The position numbers were made by a program, and so were the translations under genes. This document shows, one piece after another, positions 28,192 through 39,783 of a DNA stretch of 64,000 nt. Numbering within the stretch: position 1 is the first letter of the stretch; each line of letters begins with the position of its first letter. The notes beneath the pieces were generated by a model. That model did no database searches, was not told where the DNA came from, and was given only the letters and a program-made list of their open reading frames with translations. Origin of the DNA: an uncultured Alphaproteobacteria bacterium (GTDB lineage Bacteria > Pseudomonadota > Alphaproteobacteria > HIMB59 > GCA-002718135); NCBI GenBank assembly GCA_902602515.1, contig CACKRG010000001.1, positions 62,001 through 126,000 on the forward strand, given 5' to 3'.

Positions 28192-28604
28192 ATATTTCTC
28201 TCTACAAACTTACATTTAATGGGTAGTTTTGCAGCTGCTAGTGTCATTGCCTTTTTTGCATCATTTACATTGACGCCATCAACTTCAAACATAATTCTTC
28301 CAGGTTTTACCCTACATGCCCAAAATTCTATAGATCCTTTTCCCTTGCCCATTCTAACCTCTGCAGGTTTTTTAGATACTGGAACATCAGGAAAAATCCT
28401 AATCCACATTCTTCCTGCTCTTTTTAAATATCTTGTAATTGCTTTTCTTGCAGCTTCAATTTGTCTAGAAGTTACCCTTTCAGGTTCCATTGCTTTTAAA
28501 CCGAAACTTCCATAATTCAGAGCATAATTTCCTTTAGAATTACCATGAATTCTACCCTTGAATTGCTTTCTATACTTAGTTTTTTTTGGAGATAACATAT
28601 TCAT
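28188..28604 (-). CDS. rplP: Ribosomal protein uL16
   Basis: 136 or 138 residues. Two ATGs compete: 28604 ([13 protein letters not shown]), overlapping the rpsC stop and better placed for the AAGGAAG site upstream, and 28598, which matches the usual N-terminus MLxPKxTKxRK. Conserved [19 protein letters not shown] and [12 protein letters not shown] are present. Confidence 0.97.
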   Translation of the reverse strand: MNMLSPKKTKYRKQFKGRIHGNSKGNYALNYGSFGLKAMEPERVTSRQIEAARKAITRYLKRAGRMWIRIFPDVPVSKKPAEVRMGKGKGSIEFWACRVKPGRIMFEVDGVNVNDAKKAMTLAAAKLPIKCKFVERNI

Positions 28605-29281
28605 TATCTTACACTTCCTTGATCAATTTGTTTTTTTTCACTAGCATAGGGATCTTTATTTAGAATTTCACCTTTATTAATCCAAACTTTAATTCCACAA
28701 ATACCATATGTTGTATCAGCTTCTGCAGTTGCATAGTCAATATCACCTCTTAATGTATGCAGTGGAACACTGCCCTCATGATACTTTTCTGTTCTAGCAA
28801 TTTCTGCCCCACCAAGCCTGCCACTGCAAACAACTTTAACACCTTTAGCACCAAGTCTAATAGCTGATTGGACTGCTTTTTTCATTGCTCTTCTAAATGA
28901 AATTCTTTTTTCAAGCTGATTAGCAATATTTTCAGCTACAAGTTTAGCCTCTATTTCAGGTTTACGTACTTCTTTAATATCTAAAAATACCTCAAGATTA
29001 GACATTTTTGATAAATTATTTTTTAGCGACTCTATATCAGCTCCTTTTTTACCAATTATTATACCTGGTCTTGAACTGTAAATAGATAATCTAAGTTTTT
29101 TTGCTGCTCTTTCTATATTGATTTTTGATATGCTTGCATTTTTTAATTTACTTTCAACATATTTTTTTATTCTAATATCCTGATGTAGCAATTTTGTATA
29201 TTCTGATTTTGAAAACCATCTTGATGACCAAGTTTTATTTATGCCTAATCTAATACCGTGTGGATTAACTTTTTGTCCCAT
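28604..29281 (-). CDS. rpsC: Ribosomal protein uS3
   Basis: 225 residues. N-terminal KH domain with the GxxG loop in [18 protein letters not shown]-terminal domain with [20 protein letters not shown] and [17 protein letters not shown]. Starts [14 protein letters not shown]. Overlaps rplV by one base (TAATG). Confidence 0.98.
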   Translation of the reverse strand: MGQKVNPHGIRLGINKTWSSRWFSKSEYTKLLHQDIRIKKYVESKLKNASISKINIERAAKKLRLSIYSSRPGIIIGKKGADIESLKNNLSKMSNLEVFLDIKEVRKPEIEAKLVAENIANQLEKRISFRRAMKKAVQSAIRLGAKGVKVVCSGRLGGAEIARTEKYHEGSVPLHTLRGDIDYATAEADTTYGICGIKVWINKGEILNKDPYASEKKQIDQGSVR

Positions 29282-29652
29282 TATTTTTTACCTTTTTTAA
29301 TTTCATTTCTTTCTTCAACAACAATAGTTAATTTACTAAATGGTTTTATTATTGATCCTGCTCTGCCCTTTGCTCTAGGTCTCCATCTTTTCATTCTCAA
29401 ACTTTTACCAACATAAGCCTCTCGAACATAAAGTTTATCAATATCTAGTTGTTTATTATTTTCAGCATTCGCAATTGCTGCATTTAAAACTTTCAAAACA
29501 TTTCTGGATACTCTTTTTTCAGAAAATTTTAGTTGATTAATTGCGTAATTAACATTCTTATTTACAATACTGTTAGCAATAAAAGATAATTTTAAAGGAC
29601 TAGTTCTGACCATATTGTCTTTGGCAATTGCTGTTAAGTTATTATTTTTCAT
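29281..29652 (-). CDS. rplV: Ribosomal protein uL22
   Basis: 123 residues; its long hairpin lines the exit tunnel. [20 protein letters not shown] and the tip/hairpin [20 protein letters not shown] are clear. Four-base overlap with rpsS. Confidence 0.97.
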   Translation of the reverse strand: MKNNNLTAIAKDNMVRTSPLKLSFIANSIVNKNVNYAINQLKFSEKRVSRNVLKVLNAAIANAENNKQLDIDKLYVREAYVGKSLRMKRWRPRAKGRAGSIIKPFSKLTIVVEERNEIKKGKK

Positions 29653-29930
29653 TTCTTTTCTGCCTTTTTGTCTGCTGCTGTATGGCCTTTAAAAGATCTT
29701 GTTGGTGAAAATTCACCAAATTTATGACCAACCATTTGTTCATTAACGGTTACGGGAACAAATTTTTGTCCATTATATACTCCAAAAGTAATACCAACAA
29801 ATTGAGGTAAAATTGTAGATCTTCTAGACCAAGTTTTAATTACTTCTTTTCTGCCAGACTGAGATATCTTCTCAGCTTTTTTTACAAGCTGCGTATCTAC
29901 AAAAGGTCCTTTCCAAACTGATCTACTCAC
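29649..29930 (-). CDS. rpsS: Ribosomal protein uS19
   Basis: 93 residues. [14 protein letters not shown] at the start and [17 protein letters not shown] near the C-terminus. The start codon is GTG at 29930, overlapping the rplB TAG stop. Confidence 0.98.
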   Translation of the reverse strand: MSRSVWKGPFVDTQLVKKAEKISQSGRKEVIKTWSRRSTILPQFVGITFGVYNGQKFVPVTVNEQMVGHKFGEFSPTRSFKGHTAADKKAEKK

Positions 29931-30751
29931 TATTTTTTCCTTCTTTTAATTATAAAAACATTTGTTTTTTTATTTTTCCTAGTTTTTTTTCCTTTAGTCG
30001 GAACACCCCATGGAGTAACTGGATTTCTTCCTCCAGACGTTCTTCCTTCACCACCACCATGAGGGTGATCGACAGGATTCATAACTACACCTCTAACTTT
30101 TGGTCTAAATCCTAAATACCTTTTTCTACCAGCTTTACCTAACTTGATATTTTTTTGATCTGGATTGGAAATCTCTCCTATTGTCGCTCTAGAATTCTTA
30201 TTGATATGCCTTATCTCTCCAGAAACTAATTTAACTTGTACATATGGAGTTTCTTTAGAAACAATCTGAGCTGAAGACCCGGCAGATCTTACAAGTTGAC
30301 CCCCTGCTCCAGGTTTAAGTTCTATATTATGAATATTAGTCCCAACCGGTATGTTTTTCAAAGGAAGACAATTTCCATTTTTGATTTCAACATCTTCACC
30401 TGATAATATTTTATCACCAACTTTTAGATTTTTTGGAGAAATAATATAGCTTAATTCTCCGTCATCATATTTAATTAATGATATAAAAGCTGACCTGTTA
30501 GGATCATATTCGTTTCTTATTATCTCAGCTGCAATATCTAGTTTATTCCTTTTAAAATCTATTAGTCTATATTTTCTTTTTACGCCACCACCCATTCTTC
30601 TGGATGTAATTCTTCCTTGATTATTTCTTCCACCAGTTGATACAATTTTTTTAGTTAAAGACTTAACTGGTTTTTCATTACTTAAATGTTTTTTAGAAAC
30701 TAAAACTGTGCCTCTTAGACCTGGAGTAACTGGTTTAAAGTTTTTAAGCAT
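29930..30751 (-). CDS. rplB: Ribosomal protein uL2
   Basis: 273 residues, normal length, needed for peptidyl-transferase-centre assembly. The C-terminal signature [15 protein letters not shown] contains the functionally important His. [17 protein letters not shown] marks the N-domain. Confidence 0.98.
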   Translation of the reverse strand: MLKNFKPVTPGLRGTVLVSKKHLSNEKPVKSLTKKIVSTGGRNNQGRITSRRMGGGVKRKYRLIDFKRNKLDIAAEIIRNEYDPNRSAFISLIKYDDGELSYIISPKNLKVGDKILSGEDVEIKNGNCLPLKNIPVGTNIHNIELKPGAGGQLVRSAGSSAQIVSKETPYVQVKLVSGEIRHINKNSRATIGEISNPDQKNIKLGKAGRKRYLGFRPKVRGVVMNPVDHPHGGGEGRTSGGRNPVTPWGVPTKGKKTRKNKKTNVFIIKRRKK

Positions 30752-31068
30752 TATTTAATCTCCAGTGAACTATCAATCGTATTTCCCTCTTTAAGAGTAA
30801 CAATTGCTTTTTTTGTATTTTTTCTAAAACCTGATGTTCCTTTAAAAGTTTTCATTTTTCCACGGTTGATTGAAGTATTAATTTTTAAAACTTTCACTTT
30901 AAAAATAGTTTCTATTGCTTGTTTAATTTCATTTGCGTTGGAATTTTTTGAGACCATGAAAGTATATTGATTAAATTGTTGAAGATTTGTTGACTTTTCC
31001 GTTGTAATTGGTTTTTTTATTATACTCATTGCATTCTCTAGAGATAGTTGTGAATTATTTATTTTCAT
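30751..31068 (-). CDS. rplW: Ribosomal protein uL23, slightly extended N-terminus
   Basis: 105 residues. The family core starts at [15 protein letters not shown], 13 residues into the open frame. The upstream ATG at 31068 has an AGAGG site at good spacing, while the internal ATG at 31029 has only a weak one, so the longer form is preferred. It docks signal recognition particle and trigger factor at the tunnel exit. Confidence 0.93.
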   Translation of the reverse strand: MKINNSQLSLENAMSIIKKPITTEKSTNLQQFNQYTFMVSKNSNANEIKQAIETIFKVKVLKINTSINRGKMKTFKGTSGFRKNTKKAIVTLKEGNTIDSSLEIK

Positions 31069-31688
31069 AAAAGCCTCTTTGAAATTTCATCTATACTTTT
31101 TTGCTCAATAAAAACCTTATCAAAAGTTATTAAATCTTTTACATTTATACCTTTGTCATTCAATACTGAAATTTTGGGTATGTTTGATGATGCAAGTTTA
31201 AAATTATTATCAATTTCTTTTTCAGCATGAACAAATAAAGCAGATGAATAGGCAAAGTTTTTTAAATATTTGCTTAACTCTTTAGTTTTGAAACTATCTA
31301 TTTTAAATGAATCAATAAAAATTAATTTATCCTCTGAAAGTTTTGTTGACAATGCAGATTTTAAAGCAAGTTTTTTTTCTTTTTTGTTTAATTTAAAAGA
31401 ATGGTCTCTATTTACAGGCCCCATTGAAACTGCCCCACCTCTAAAATTTGGTGGTTTACTACTTCCCTGTCTAGCATTTCCTGTTCCTTTTTGAGAAAAA
31501 GGTTTTTTTGATCTACCACTTACTTCAGATCTTGTTTTAGTTTTATGTGAACCTTGTCTTGATTTTGCATTTTGATATCTAATATATTGGTGAATAATAT
31601 CTGGGAATGTTTTAATTCCAAAAATATTGTTATCTAACTCAACGTTACCCACTTCTTTATTTTTAAGATTTAAAACTGGTTTTTTCAT
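31065..31688 (-). CDS. rplD: Ribosomal protein uL4
   Basis: 207 residues. The tunnel loop reads GRSKKPFSQKGTGNARQGS followed by RGGAVSMGP. In enterobacteria L4 represses the S10 operon; here the S10 genes are inside a longer operon with no leader before rpsJ. Confidence 0.96.
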   Translation of the reverse strand: MKKPVLNLKNKEVGNVELDNNIFGIKTFPDIIHQYIRYQNAKSRQGSHKTKTRSEVSGRSKKPFSQKGTGNARQGSSKPPNFRGGAVSMGPVNRDHSFKLNKKEKKLALKSALSTKLSEDKLIFIDSFKIDSFKTKELSKYLKNFAYSSALFVHAEKEIDNNFKLASSNIPKISVLNDKGINVKDLITFDKVFIEQKSIDEISKRLL

Positions 31689-32329
31689 TATTTTTTAACA
31701 GAGTCTTTTAAAAAAATTATTGAATTTTTCTTACCTGGAACAGAACCTTTAACAACTAAGAGCTGGTTTTGTTCATCGACATTAATAATTTTTAAGTTTT
31801 GTTTTGTTACCTTTTTGCCACCCATTCTACCCGCCATTTTTTTTCCTTTAAAGACTCTTCCGGGATCTTGGTTCTGGCCTGTTGAACCATGAGATCTATG
31901 TGAAATTGATACACCGTGTGATGCTCTCAATCCGGCAAAATTATGTCTTTTCATTACTCCAGCAAAACCCTTACCAATTGATTTACTTGTAGCATCAACA
32001 TATTGATCAGTTGAAAAATGTGTTACGTTTAATGTGGTACCAACTTCAAGTAAATTGTTATCATCAACTCTGAACTCTTTGAGTATTTTTTTTGGTTTCA
32101 AATTAATCGATGAAAAATTTTTTCTTTGTGATTTTTTTACTTTTTTTATATCTTTATCAAGATCAATACTTGCTAATTGAATGGCATTGTAACCGTCTTT
32201 ATCCATTGTTTTAACTTTTGAAACTACACAATCTTCAACCTTTAGAAGAGTAACATGTGTTATAGACCCATTGTCATTAAAAAATGATGAATTACCAAGC
32301 TTTACAGCTATTAAACCTGACCTAGACAT
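31688..32329 (-). CDS. rplC: Ribosomal protein uL3
   Basis: 213 residues. The signature region MKRHNFAGLRASHGVSISHR and GRVFKGKKMAGRMGGKKVT is well kept, including the Gln of STGQNQDPGR that is methylated in many bacteria. One-base overlaps on both sides. Confidence 0.97.
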   Translation of the reverse strand: MSRSGLIAVKLGNSSFFNDNGSITHVTLLKVEDCVVSKVKTMDKDGYNAIQLASIDLDKDIKKVKKSQRKNFSSINLKPKKILKEFRVDDNNLLEVGTTLNVTHFSTDQYVDATSKSIGKGFAGVMKRHNFAGLRASHGVSISHRSHGSTGQNQDPGRVFKGKKMAGRMGGKKVTKQNLKIINVDEQNQLLVVKGSVPGKKNSIIFLKDSVKK

Positions 32330-32637
32330 TATATTTTTATATCCACTTCTACCCCAGCTGATAAATCGAGTTTCATTAATGCATCTACTGTTTGGGGTGT
32401 TGGGTCAATTATATCAAGTAATCTATTATGAGTTCTAATTTCGAGTTGGTCTCTACTTTTTTTATCAACATGTGGTGATTTATTTACTGTAAACCTCTCA
32501 AATCTTGTTGGTAGAGGAATAGGTCCTTTAACTTTAGCGCCTGTTCTTTTTGCAGTATTGATTATATCAAGAGTGCTGTTATCTAATAAAGAACTATCAA
32601 AACCTCTTAACCTGATTCTTATATTTTGATTTTCCAT
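32329..32637 (-). CDS. rpsJ: Ribosomal protein uS10
   Basis: 102 residues, also the NusE antitermination factor. [14 protein letters not shown] and [19 protein letters not shown] are diagnostic. It directly overlaps the fusA stop; no tuf gene lies between fusA and rpsJ, unlike E. coli and many alphaproteobacteria. Confidence 0.98.
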   Translation of the reverse strand: MENQNIRIRLRGFDSSLLDNSTLDIINTAKRTGAKVKGPIPLPTRFERFTVNKSPHVDKKSRDQLEIRTHNRLLDIIDPTPQTVDALMKLDLSAGVEVDIKI

Positions 32638-34715
32638 TATGCTAGTTTCGCTTTCACTTCATCAGCAACGTTAGAAGGAACCTGTTCATAATGATCAAAC
32701 TGCATTGTATAATTAGCTCTTCCTTGAGATAGAGATCTCAAATTATTAACGTACCCAAACATATTCGCTAAAGGAACCATAGCATCCACCACATTAGCAT
32801 TACCTCTAGTTGACATTTCTTGCACCTGACCTCTTCTACTATTTAAGTCACCTATTACGTCGCCCATGTATTCTTCAGGAGTGACAACCTCCACTTTCAT
32901 CATTGGTTCTAACAAAACTGGGCTAGCTTTAGCTATACCTTCTCTAAATGCAGCTCTGGCTGCAATCTCAAAAGCAAGCACACTTGAATCAACATCGTGA
33001 TAGGCGCCATCATAAAGTACTGCTTTAAAATCAATACATGGAAATCCAGCTATAACTCCTGTTTGCTGCTGCGCAATTAATCCTTTTTCAACACCTGGGA
33101 TATGTTCGGTAGGTATATTTCCTCCTTTAATTTGATTTACAAATTGATATCCGCTTCCAGGTTCTCCAGGTTCAAATTTAATTTTAACTCTTGCAAATTG
33201 TCCAGCACCACCAGATTGCTTTTTATGAGTATAATCAACATCAAAAGAATTAGAAATAGTTTCTCTGTAAGCTACTTGAGGCGCGCCTACATTTGCTTCA
33301 ACTTTAAATTCTCTTTTCATTCTATCAACTAATATTTCCAAATGAAGCTCTCCCATACCTTTTATTATTGTTTGACCACTTTCATGATCAGTTGTAACTC
33401 TAAAGCTTGGATCTTCTTGAGCTAATCTTCCTAATGCTTGACCCATTTTCTCATGGTCTGCTTTAGTTTTAGGCTCAACTGCAACCTCTATAACAGGGTC
33501 AGGAAAATCCATTCTTTCTAAAACTATTGGCTTATTTACATCACATAATGTTTCTCCTGTAGTAACATCTTTAAGACCAACTAATGCTACAATGTCTCCT
33601 GCATGCGCAACTTTAATTTCTTCTCTATTATTTGCATGCATTAACAGCATTCTTCCTATGTTTTCTTTTTTACCAGAATTAGAATTAAGTACTGAGTCTT
33701 TTGCATTTATAGTTCCAGAATAAATCCTTGTGAATGTAAGGCTTCCAACAAAAGGATCGGTCATAATTTTAAATGCTAAAGCACTAAATGGTTCTTCATC
33801 ATCACACTTTCTTATTAATTCATTCTTATCATTATCAACTTCACTACCCTTAACACTTTCAACATCAATTGGGGATGGCATATAATCTATAACCGCATCT
33901 AGAAGAGGTTGTACTCCCTTATTTTTAAAAGCTGATCCAGTTAAAACGGGAACAAATGAACCCTTTATTGTTCCAACTCTAATACATTTTTTTAGCTCAT
34001 CTACTGTAGGTTCTTTACCTTCAAGATAATTTTCCATAATAGAGTCGTCTTCTTCAACGGCTTTTTCAATTAATTTTTCTCTATACTCTGATGCTTGATC
34101 TTTAAGATCATTTGGTATTTCAACAATATCAAACTTTGCTCCTAAGCTTTCATCTTGCCATATTATTGCCTTGTTAGAAACTAAATCAACAACTCCTTTA
34201 AGATTGCTCTCAATACCTATTGGTAATTGCGTAACTAAAGGATAAGAGCCTAATCTTTCAGAAATCATATCAACGCACATAAAGAAGTTTGCTCCTGTTC
34301 TATCAAGTTTGTTTATGAAACACATTCTTGGAACCTTATACTTATCAGCTTGTCTCCATACTGTTTCAGATTGTGGTTCGACACCAGCAACTCCATCAAA
34401 AACAGCTACTGCACCATCTAAAACTTTAAGAGATCTTTCAACTTCAATTGTGAAATCCACGTGACCTGGAGTATCGATTATATTTATTCTGTAGTCGTTC
34501 CAAAAGCATGTTGTTGCTGCTGAAGTTATTGTTATACCTCTTTCCTGCTCTTGCTCCATCCAGTCCATGGTAGCAGCACCATCATGAACTTCACCTATTT
34601 TATGGGATTTTCCAGTATAATATAATATTCTTTCAGTAGTTGTAGTCTTACCAGCATCAATGTGAGCCATTATTCCAATGTTCCTATATTTTGATAATGG
34701 GTGTGATCTAGACAT
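32637..34715 (-). CDS. fusA: Translation elongation factor G
   Basis: 692 residues, normal. G1 is [16 protein letters not shown]2 [15 protein letters not shown]3 DTPGHVDF, G4 NKLDRTGA. Domains II-V follow, with the C-terminal [14 protein letters not shown]. It translocates tRNA and mRNA on the ribosome and helps in recycling. Three bases after rpsG. Confidence 0.99.
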   Translation of the reverse strand: MSRSHPLSKYRNIGIMAHIDAGKTTTTERILYYTGKSHKIGEVHDGAATMDWMEQEQERGITITSAATTCFWNDYRINIIDTPGHVDFTIEVERSLKVLDGAVAVFDGVAGVEPQSETVWRQADKYKVPRMCFINKLDRTGANFFMCVDMISERLGSYPLVTQLPIGIESNLKGVVDLVSNKAIIWQDESLGAKFDIVEIPNDLKDQASEYREKLIEKAVEEDDSIMENYLEGKEPTVDELKKCIRVGTIKGSFVPVLTGSAFKNKGVQPLLDAVIDYMPSPIDVESVKGSEVDNDKNELIRKCDDEEPFSALAFKIMTDPFVGSLTFTRIYSGTINAKDSVLNSNSGKKENIGRMLLMHANNREEIKVAHAGDIVALVGLKDVTTGETLCDVNKPIVLERMDFPDPVIEVAVEPKTKADHEKMGQALGRLAQEDPSFRVTTDHESGQTIIKGMGELHLEILVDRMKREFKVEANVGAPQVAYRETISNSFDVDYTHKKQSGGAGQFARVKIKFEPGEPGSGYQFVNQIKGGNIPTEHIPGVEKGLIAQQQTGVIAGFPCIDFKAVLYDGAYHDVDSSVLAFEIAARAAFREGIAKASPVLLEPMMKVEVVTPEEYMGDVIGDLNSRRGQVQEMSTRGNANVVDAMVPLANMFGYVNNLRSLSQGRANYTMQFDHYEQVPSNVADEVKAKLA

Positions 34716-34718
34716 AAA

Positions 34719-35189
34719 TTACCATCTAAAATGAGAAAAGGCACGATTAGCTTCGGCCATTTTGTGTGTTTCTTCTCTTTTCTTTACAGCATTACCTTTG
34801 TTGTTGAATGCATCAAAAATTTCATTAGCAACTCTTTCTTTCATAGTTTTTTCATTTCTTTTAACTGCAGAGTCTACTATCCATTTCATAGCGAGAGTTT
34901 GTGCTCTTTTTGGTCTTACTTCCATCGGAACTTGATAAGTAGCTCCACCAACTCTTCTTGAACGAACTTCTAGAGATGGTTTTACATTGTTTAGAGCTTC
35001 ATGAAAAAAATCAATTGGGCTTTTGTCTGTTTTTTTTGCAACAATATCGAATGCTCCATAAACAATTCTTTCCGAAACTGATTTTTTACCATCTTCCATA
35101 ATTCTATTCATAAACTTTGCTAAAACTAGATCTTTAAACTTATGATCAGGTAGTATTGTCCTTTTTTCAGCTGCTCTTCTTCTAGACAT
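34719..35189 (-). CDS. rpsG: Ribosomal protein uS7
   Basis: 156 residues. [17 protein letters not shown] at the N-terminus, [20 protein letters not shown] in the middle, and [15 protein letters not shown] at the C-terminus. Two bases separate it from rpsL. Confidence 0.98.
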   Translation of the reverse strand: MSRRRAAEKRTILPDHKFKDLVLAKFMNRIMEDGKKSVSERIVYGAFDIVAKKTDKSPIDFFHEALNNVKPSLEVRSRRVGGATYQVPMEVRPKRAQTLAMKWIVDSAVKRNEKTMKERVANEIFDAFNNKGNAVKKREETHKMAEANRAFSHFRW

Positions 35190-35191
35190 AA

Positions 35192-35563
35192 TTATTTAGG
35201 TCTCTTCGCACCATATAGTGATCTGCGTTGTTTTCTTGTACTTACACCTTGTGTATCTAGAGTTCCTCTAAGTATGTGATACCTAACACCTGGCAAATCC
35301 TTGACTCTTCCACCTCTAATAAGAACAACTGAGTGTTCTTGAAGATTGTGCCCTTCACCAGGAATATAAGCAGAAACCTCTTGTCCATTAGTAAGTTTTA
35401 CTCTTGCAACTTTTCTTAAAGCAGAATTTGGTTTTTTTGGTGTAGTAGTGTAAACTCTTGTACAAACACCTCTCTTTTGAGGACTTTGTTCCAATGCCGG
35501 AACTTTATTTCTCTTTTTTACAGTTGTTCTACCTTTGCGAACAAGTTGATTAATTGTTGGCAT
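35192..35563 (-). CDS. rpsL: Ribosomal protein uS12
   Basis: 123 residues. The decoding-centre segments [18 protein letters not shown] and [14 protein letters not shown] are present with the wild-type lysines of streptomycin-sensitive ribosomes. First gene of the 29-gene superoperon. Confidence 0.98.
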   Translation of the reverse strand: MPTINQLVRKGRTTVKKRNKVPALEQSPQKRGVCTRVYTTTPKKPNSALRKVARVKLTNGQEVSAYIPGEGHNLQEHSVVLIRGGRVKDLPGVRYHILRGTLDTQGVSTRKQRRSLYGAKRPK

Positions 35564-35621
35564 TTTTCCCCTTAGTTAAGTGTTTGGATTTTCATCCACG
35601 ACCTTTAACAATCGTAGCGGG

Positions 35622-35650
35622 TCTTTATAAATTGAAACAAATAAAGTCAA
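35622..35650 (-). promoter_or_regulatory. Putative promoter of the rpsL superoperon
   Basis: In the 101-base gap between rpoC and rpsL, on the minus strand: -35 TTGACT (complement of 35645-35650). The -10 is either TATAAA (35624-35629, spacer 15) or TAAAGA (35622-35627, spacer 17). A GGGG-rich ribosome site lies just before the rpsL ATG. Confidence 0.5.
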
Positions 35651-35664
35651 GGAAATATCTTAAT

Positions 35665-38600
35665 TTATTCTAAATTTTCTAGGTTTTTTGCATTATTTTG
35701 CTCTATAATTTCCCTATCTTTATCTAAAGCCACTTTTTCGTATTCTGTGGTCATTCTTCCAGTTCCAGCAGGGATAAGCCTTCCTACAATAACATTTTCT
35801 TTTAGTCCATTTAATGTATCAATCTTTCCAAGTGTAGCAGCATCAGTCAAAACTTTAGTAGTCTCTTGGAATGATGCAGCGGAAACAAAAGAGTTAGTTT
35901 GCAAACTAGCTTTCGTAATACCTAATAAAACAGGTTCAAATTTAATAAGTTTTTTGTTTTCACTTTTTAGGATTTTATTTAATTTAACCAAATCTCTTCT
36001 TTGAATTTGTTCACCAGCAATTAAATTTGAATCACCAGGATCTTTTATGAGAACTTTTTGAAGCATTTGTCTCGCTATAGTTTCTATATGTTTATCATTT
36101 ATATAAACTCCTTGTAGTTTGTATACTGACTGAACTTCTCTTACTAAATACCTTGCTAATTCCTCAACGCCCAATATTCTTAGTATATCGTGAGGAACTG
36201 GTGTTCCCTCAACTAAAATATCACCTTTTTTTACAAAATCACCCTCTTGCACATTTAAGTACTTTGATCGTGGAATTAACAATTCAATATTTTCATCGTT
36301 TTCTATACTTGTAATAATAACTCTTCTTTTGTTTTTATAATCTTTACCAAAAGATATTTTTCCATCAATTTCTGACATTATAGCAGGATCTTTAGGCTTT
36401 CTAGCTTCGAACAACTCAGCAACTCTTGGTAGTCCACCTGTTATATCTTTCGTCTTTGAAGATTCTTTTGGAATTCTAGCTAATACTTGACCAGCGCTAA
36501 CTTCTTGGCCATCTTCAACACTGATGATTGTATCAATTGACATAGGGTAGTTTAAAAAATTTTCCTCATCATCATTTTCTAAATTTTGTAAGATATTAAT
36601 TGCAGGTTTGAAGTTTTTACTTTTTTGATTTTGACTCCAATCTATAACTATTTTGCTAGATATACCAGTTGTATCATCTACTGTTTCTCTAAAAGAGTTT
36701 CCTTGTTTTAAATCTATATATTTAGCATATCCTTTTTTTTCAGCAATTATTGGTAATGTGTAAGGATCCCATTCGGCAAGAGTTTGGTTAATTTTTACAT
36801 CATCATCTTCACTTACAAATAGCTTTGCACCAAATGGTATATATGAATTAAACTTTTCTTCAGATCCACTGATAACCTTAATTTTTGCATTTCTACTTAA
36901 AACAATTTTATTATTTAATTTGTCTTCAATAATTTTGATATTTTCAAGTTTAATTTTACCTTCAACAGGTGATATAGAATTTGATTGTTCAACTGATGAA
37001 CTCGCTGCACCACCAATATGGAAAGTTCTCATTGTAAGTTGAGTTCCTGGTTCTCCAATAGATTGAGCTGCTATAATACCAACGGCTTCTCCAATGTTTA
37101 CTGAAGTTCCTCTAGCTAAATCTCTTCCGTAACATTTTGAACAGATACCGTCTTCAGTTTCACAAGTTAATACTGATCTAATCTTGAGAGACCTTATTGC
37201 TAGTTTAGATATACTTTCAAGATGGTTTTCTGCAATTATATCGCCAGCAGGTACAATTATATTATTATCGCTATCTAATATGTTTTCAACCGGAGTTCTT
37301 CCTAGAATTCTCTCTGATAAAGGAGAGGTTATATTACCTGATTCAACTATTTCTTCCACAACAACTCCATTGGTTGTTTTGCAGTCTTCCTCTCGTATAA
37401 CTGCATCTTGAGCTACGTCCACTAATCTTCTAGTTAAATAACCACTACTCGCAGTTTTAAGTGCAGTGTCTGCTAAGCCTTTTCGTGCACCATGCGTTGA
37501 GGTAAAATATTCTAACACTGATAAACCCTCTTTAAAATTAGACTTTATTGGGTTCTCGATAATTTCACCCGAAGGTTTAGCCATTAATCCTCTCATACCT
37601 GATAATTGTTTTAATTGAGCAGCAGAGCCTCTTGCACCAGAATGTGCCATCATATAAACAGAATTTATAGGCTGATCATCTGATGGGTTTGATATAACCT
37701 CAAGCATTTTATCAGCAACTTTATTTGTGCATTCTGACCAAGCATCAACAACTTTATTATATTTTTCACCTTGGGTAATTAAGCCGTCTTGATATTGACT
37801 TTCGTATTCAACTACTTTCGATTGCGTTTCGTTAAGAAGTTTTTGTTTTTCATCAGGAATAATTAAATCATCTTTACCAAATGAGATGCCGGCAATTGCA
37901 GCATACTTAAAACCAATTTGCATAATTTTGTCAGCAAATAATACAGTTTCTTTTTGACCACAAAATCTATAAACACTGTCAATCAAGTTACTAACTTCTT
38001 TTTTTGTTAAAACTTTATTGAACATATCAAAATTAATATTTTTGTTTTTAGGAATCACACTCCCAAGTATCATTCTACCTGGTGTGGTGTTAATAGTTTT
38101 AGATTCTCCTTCAAAATTTATTACCCTAGAAAAAATCTTACTATGAAGTGTAACGTCATTATTTTCTAAAGCTTTAATTATTTCATTTAAATCAATGAAA
38201 TGCCTACCTTCACCAATTTGTTTGTCCCTCATGATTGATAAATAATATATTCCGAGTACAATATCTTGAGACGGAACAATTATTGGCTTACCACTTGAAG
38301 GTGACAAAATGTTGTTTGTGCTCATCATTAAAACTCTTGCTTCTAACTGTGACTCAAGGCTCAAAGGTACATGAACAGCCATCTGATCACCATCAAAGTC
38401 TGCATTAAATGCTGTACAAACTAATGGGTGTAGCTGAATAGATTTACCTTCAATTAAAATTGGTTCGAAAGCTTGGATACCCAATCTATGTAGTGTTGGA
38501 GCTCTATTTAATAATACAGGATGTTCTCTAATAACTTCTTCAAGAATATCCCAGACTCTTGGGTCTTCTTTTTCTACAAGTTTTTTTGCAGCTTTAATTG

Positions 38601-39783
38601 TATTTGCCCATCCATAAATATCAAGTTTGTGGAATATAAAAGGCTTAAATAATTCTAGTGCCATTTTTTTTGGTATTCCACATTGATGTAGCTTAAGGTT
38701 TGGTCCTACAACAATTACAGACCGGCCAGAATAATCTACTCTTTTTCCAAGAAGATTTTGTCTAAATCTGCCTTGCTTTCCTTTAAGCATATCAGATAGA
38801 GATTTTAATGGTCTCTTATTTGTTGATGTAATTACTCTTCCTCTTCTACCATTATCAAATAAGGCATCTACAGATTCTTGTAGCATTCTTTTTTCATTTC
38901 TAATTATTATGTCTGGAGCTCGCAGATCAATTAACCTTTTAAGCCTGTTATTTCTATTAATTACCCTTCTATATAAATCATTTAAATCACTTGTTGCAAA
39001 TCTTCCACCATCCAGAGGGACTAATGGTCTTAGCTCAGGTGGTATAACTGGCAAAACTTTAAGTATCATCCATTCAGGTTTATTTTTTGAAGAAATAAAT
39101 GACTCCACTAATTTTAGTCTTTTAGTTATTTTTGTTTTTTTTAATTCAGATTTCGTTTCTGTAAGTTCAATTTTTAATTGTTTATAATCATTTTCTAAAT
39201 CAATACTTAAAAGCATTTGTTCAATTGCTTCAGCTCCTATAGCTGCACTAAAAGAATCTTCACCATATTCGTCTTGGTATTCAATATATTGTTCTTCAGA
39301 AATAATTTCACCTTTTTTAAGATTTGTTAATCCTGGCTCGACCACAATAAATTGTTCGAAATATAAAACTTTCTCCAAGTTTTTGATTGTCATATCTAAA
39401 AGTGTTGCAATTCTACTTGGTAATGATTTCATAAACCAAATATGTGATACGGGAGCAGCTAACTCAATATGGCCCATTCTGTCTCTTCTAACTTTAGATA
39501 GAGTTACTTCAACTCCACATTTTTCACAAATTATACCTCTAAACTTCATTCTTTTGTATTTACCACACAAACATTCATAGTCTTTTACAGGCCCAAATAT
39601 TCTTGAGCAGAATAAACCGTCTTTTTCGGGTTTGAATGTTCTATAGTTAATAGTTTCAGGTTTCTTTATTTCTCCAAATGACCAAGATCTAATATCTTCA
39701 GGACTAGCTATAGATATTTTTAAACTATTGAAATTTTGTACGCCTAGACTTTGGTTAAAAATATTTGTTAGTTCTTTATTCAT
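35665..39783 (-). CDS. rpoC: RNA polymerase beta' subunit
   Basis: 1372 residues. The N-terminal zinc site is [20 protein letters not shown]; the catalytic magnesium motif is [12 protein letters not shown]; the second zinc site is in [19 protein letters not shown]; the trigger loop region includes [20 protein letters not shown]. Overlaps rpoB by eight bases, indicating coupled translation. Confidence 0.99.
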   Translation of the reverse strand: MNKELTNIFNQSLGVQNFNSLKISIASPEDIRSWSFGEIKKPETINYRTFKPEKDGLFCSRIFGPVKDYECLCGKYKRMKFRGIICEKCGVEVTLSKVRRDRMGHIELAAPVSHIWFMKSLPSRIATLLDMTIKNLEKVLYFEQFIVVEPGLTNLKKGEIISEEQYIEYQDEYGEDSFSAAIGAEAIEQMLLSIDLENDYKQLKIELTETKSELKKTKITKRLKLVESFISSKNKPEWMILKVLPVIPPELRPLVPLDGGRFATSDLNDLYRRVINRNNRLKRLIDLRAPDIIIRNEKRMLQESVDALFDNGRRGRVITSTNKRPLKSLSDMLKGKQGRFRQNLLGKRVDYSGRSVIVVGPNLKLHQCGIPKKMALELFKPFIFHKLDIYGWANTIKAAKKLVEKEDPRVWDILEEVIREHPVLLNRAPTLHRLGIQAFEPILIEGKSIQLHPLVCTAFNADFDGDQMAVHVPLSLESQLEARVLMMSTNNILSPSSGKPIIVPSQDIVLGIYYLSIMRDKQIGEGRHFIDLNEIIKALENNDVTLHSKIFSRVINFEGESKTINTTPGRMILGSVIPKNKNINFDMFNKVLTKKEVSNLIDSVYRFCGQKETVLFADKIMQIGFKYAAIAGISFGKDDLIIPDEKQKLLNETQSKVVEYESQYQDGLITQGEKYNKVVDAWSECTNKVADKMLEVISNPSDDQPINSVYMMAHSGARGSAAQLKQLSGMRGLMAKPSGEIIENPIKSNFKEGLSVLEYFTSTHGARKGLADTALKTASSGYLTRRLVDVAQDAVIREEDCKTTNGVVVEEIVESGNITSPLSERILGRTPVENILDSDNNIIVPAGDIIAENHLESISKLAIRSLKIRSVLTCETEDGICSKCYGRDLARGTSVNIGEAVGIIAAQSIGEPGTQLTMRTFHIGGAASSSVEQSNSISPVEGKIKLENIKIIEDKLNNKIVLSRNAKIKVISGSEEKFNSYIPFGAKLFVSEDDDVKINQTLAEWDPYTLPIIAEKKGYAKYIDLKQGNSFRETVDDTTGISSKIVIDWSQNQKSKNFKPAINILQNLENDDEENFLNYPMSIDTIISVEDGQEVSAGQVLARIPKESSKTKDITGGLPRVAELFEARKPKDPAIMSEIDGKISFGKDYKNKRRVIITSIENDENIELLIPRSKYLNVQEGDFVKKGDILVEGTPVPHDILRILGVEELARYLVREVQSVYKLQGVYINDKHIETIARQMLQKVLIKDPGDSNLIAGEQIQRRDLVKLNKILKSENKKLIKFEPVLLGITKASLQTNSFVSAASFQETTKVLTDAATLGKIDTLNGLKENVIVGRLIPAGTGRMTTEYEKVALDKDREIIEQNNAKNLENLE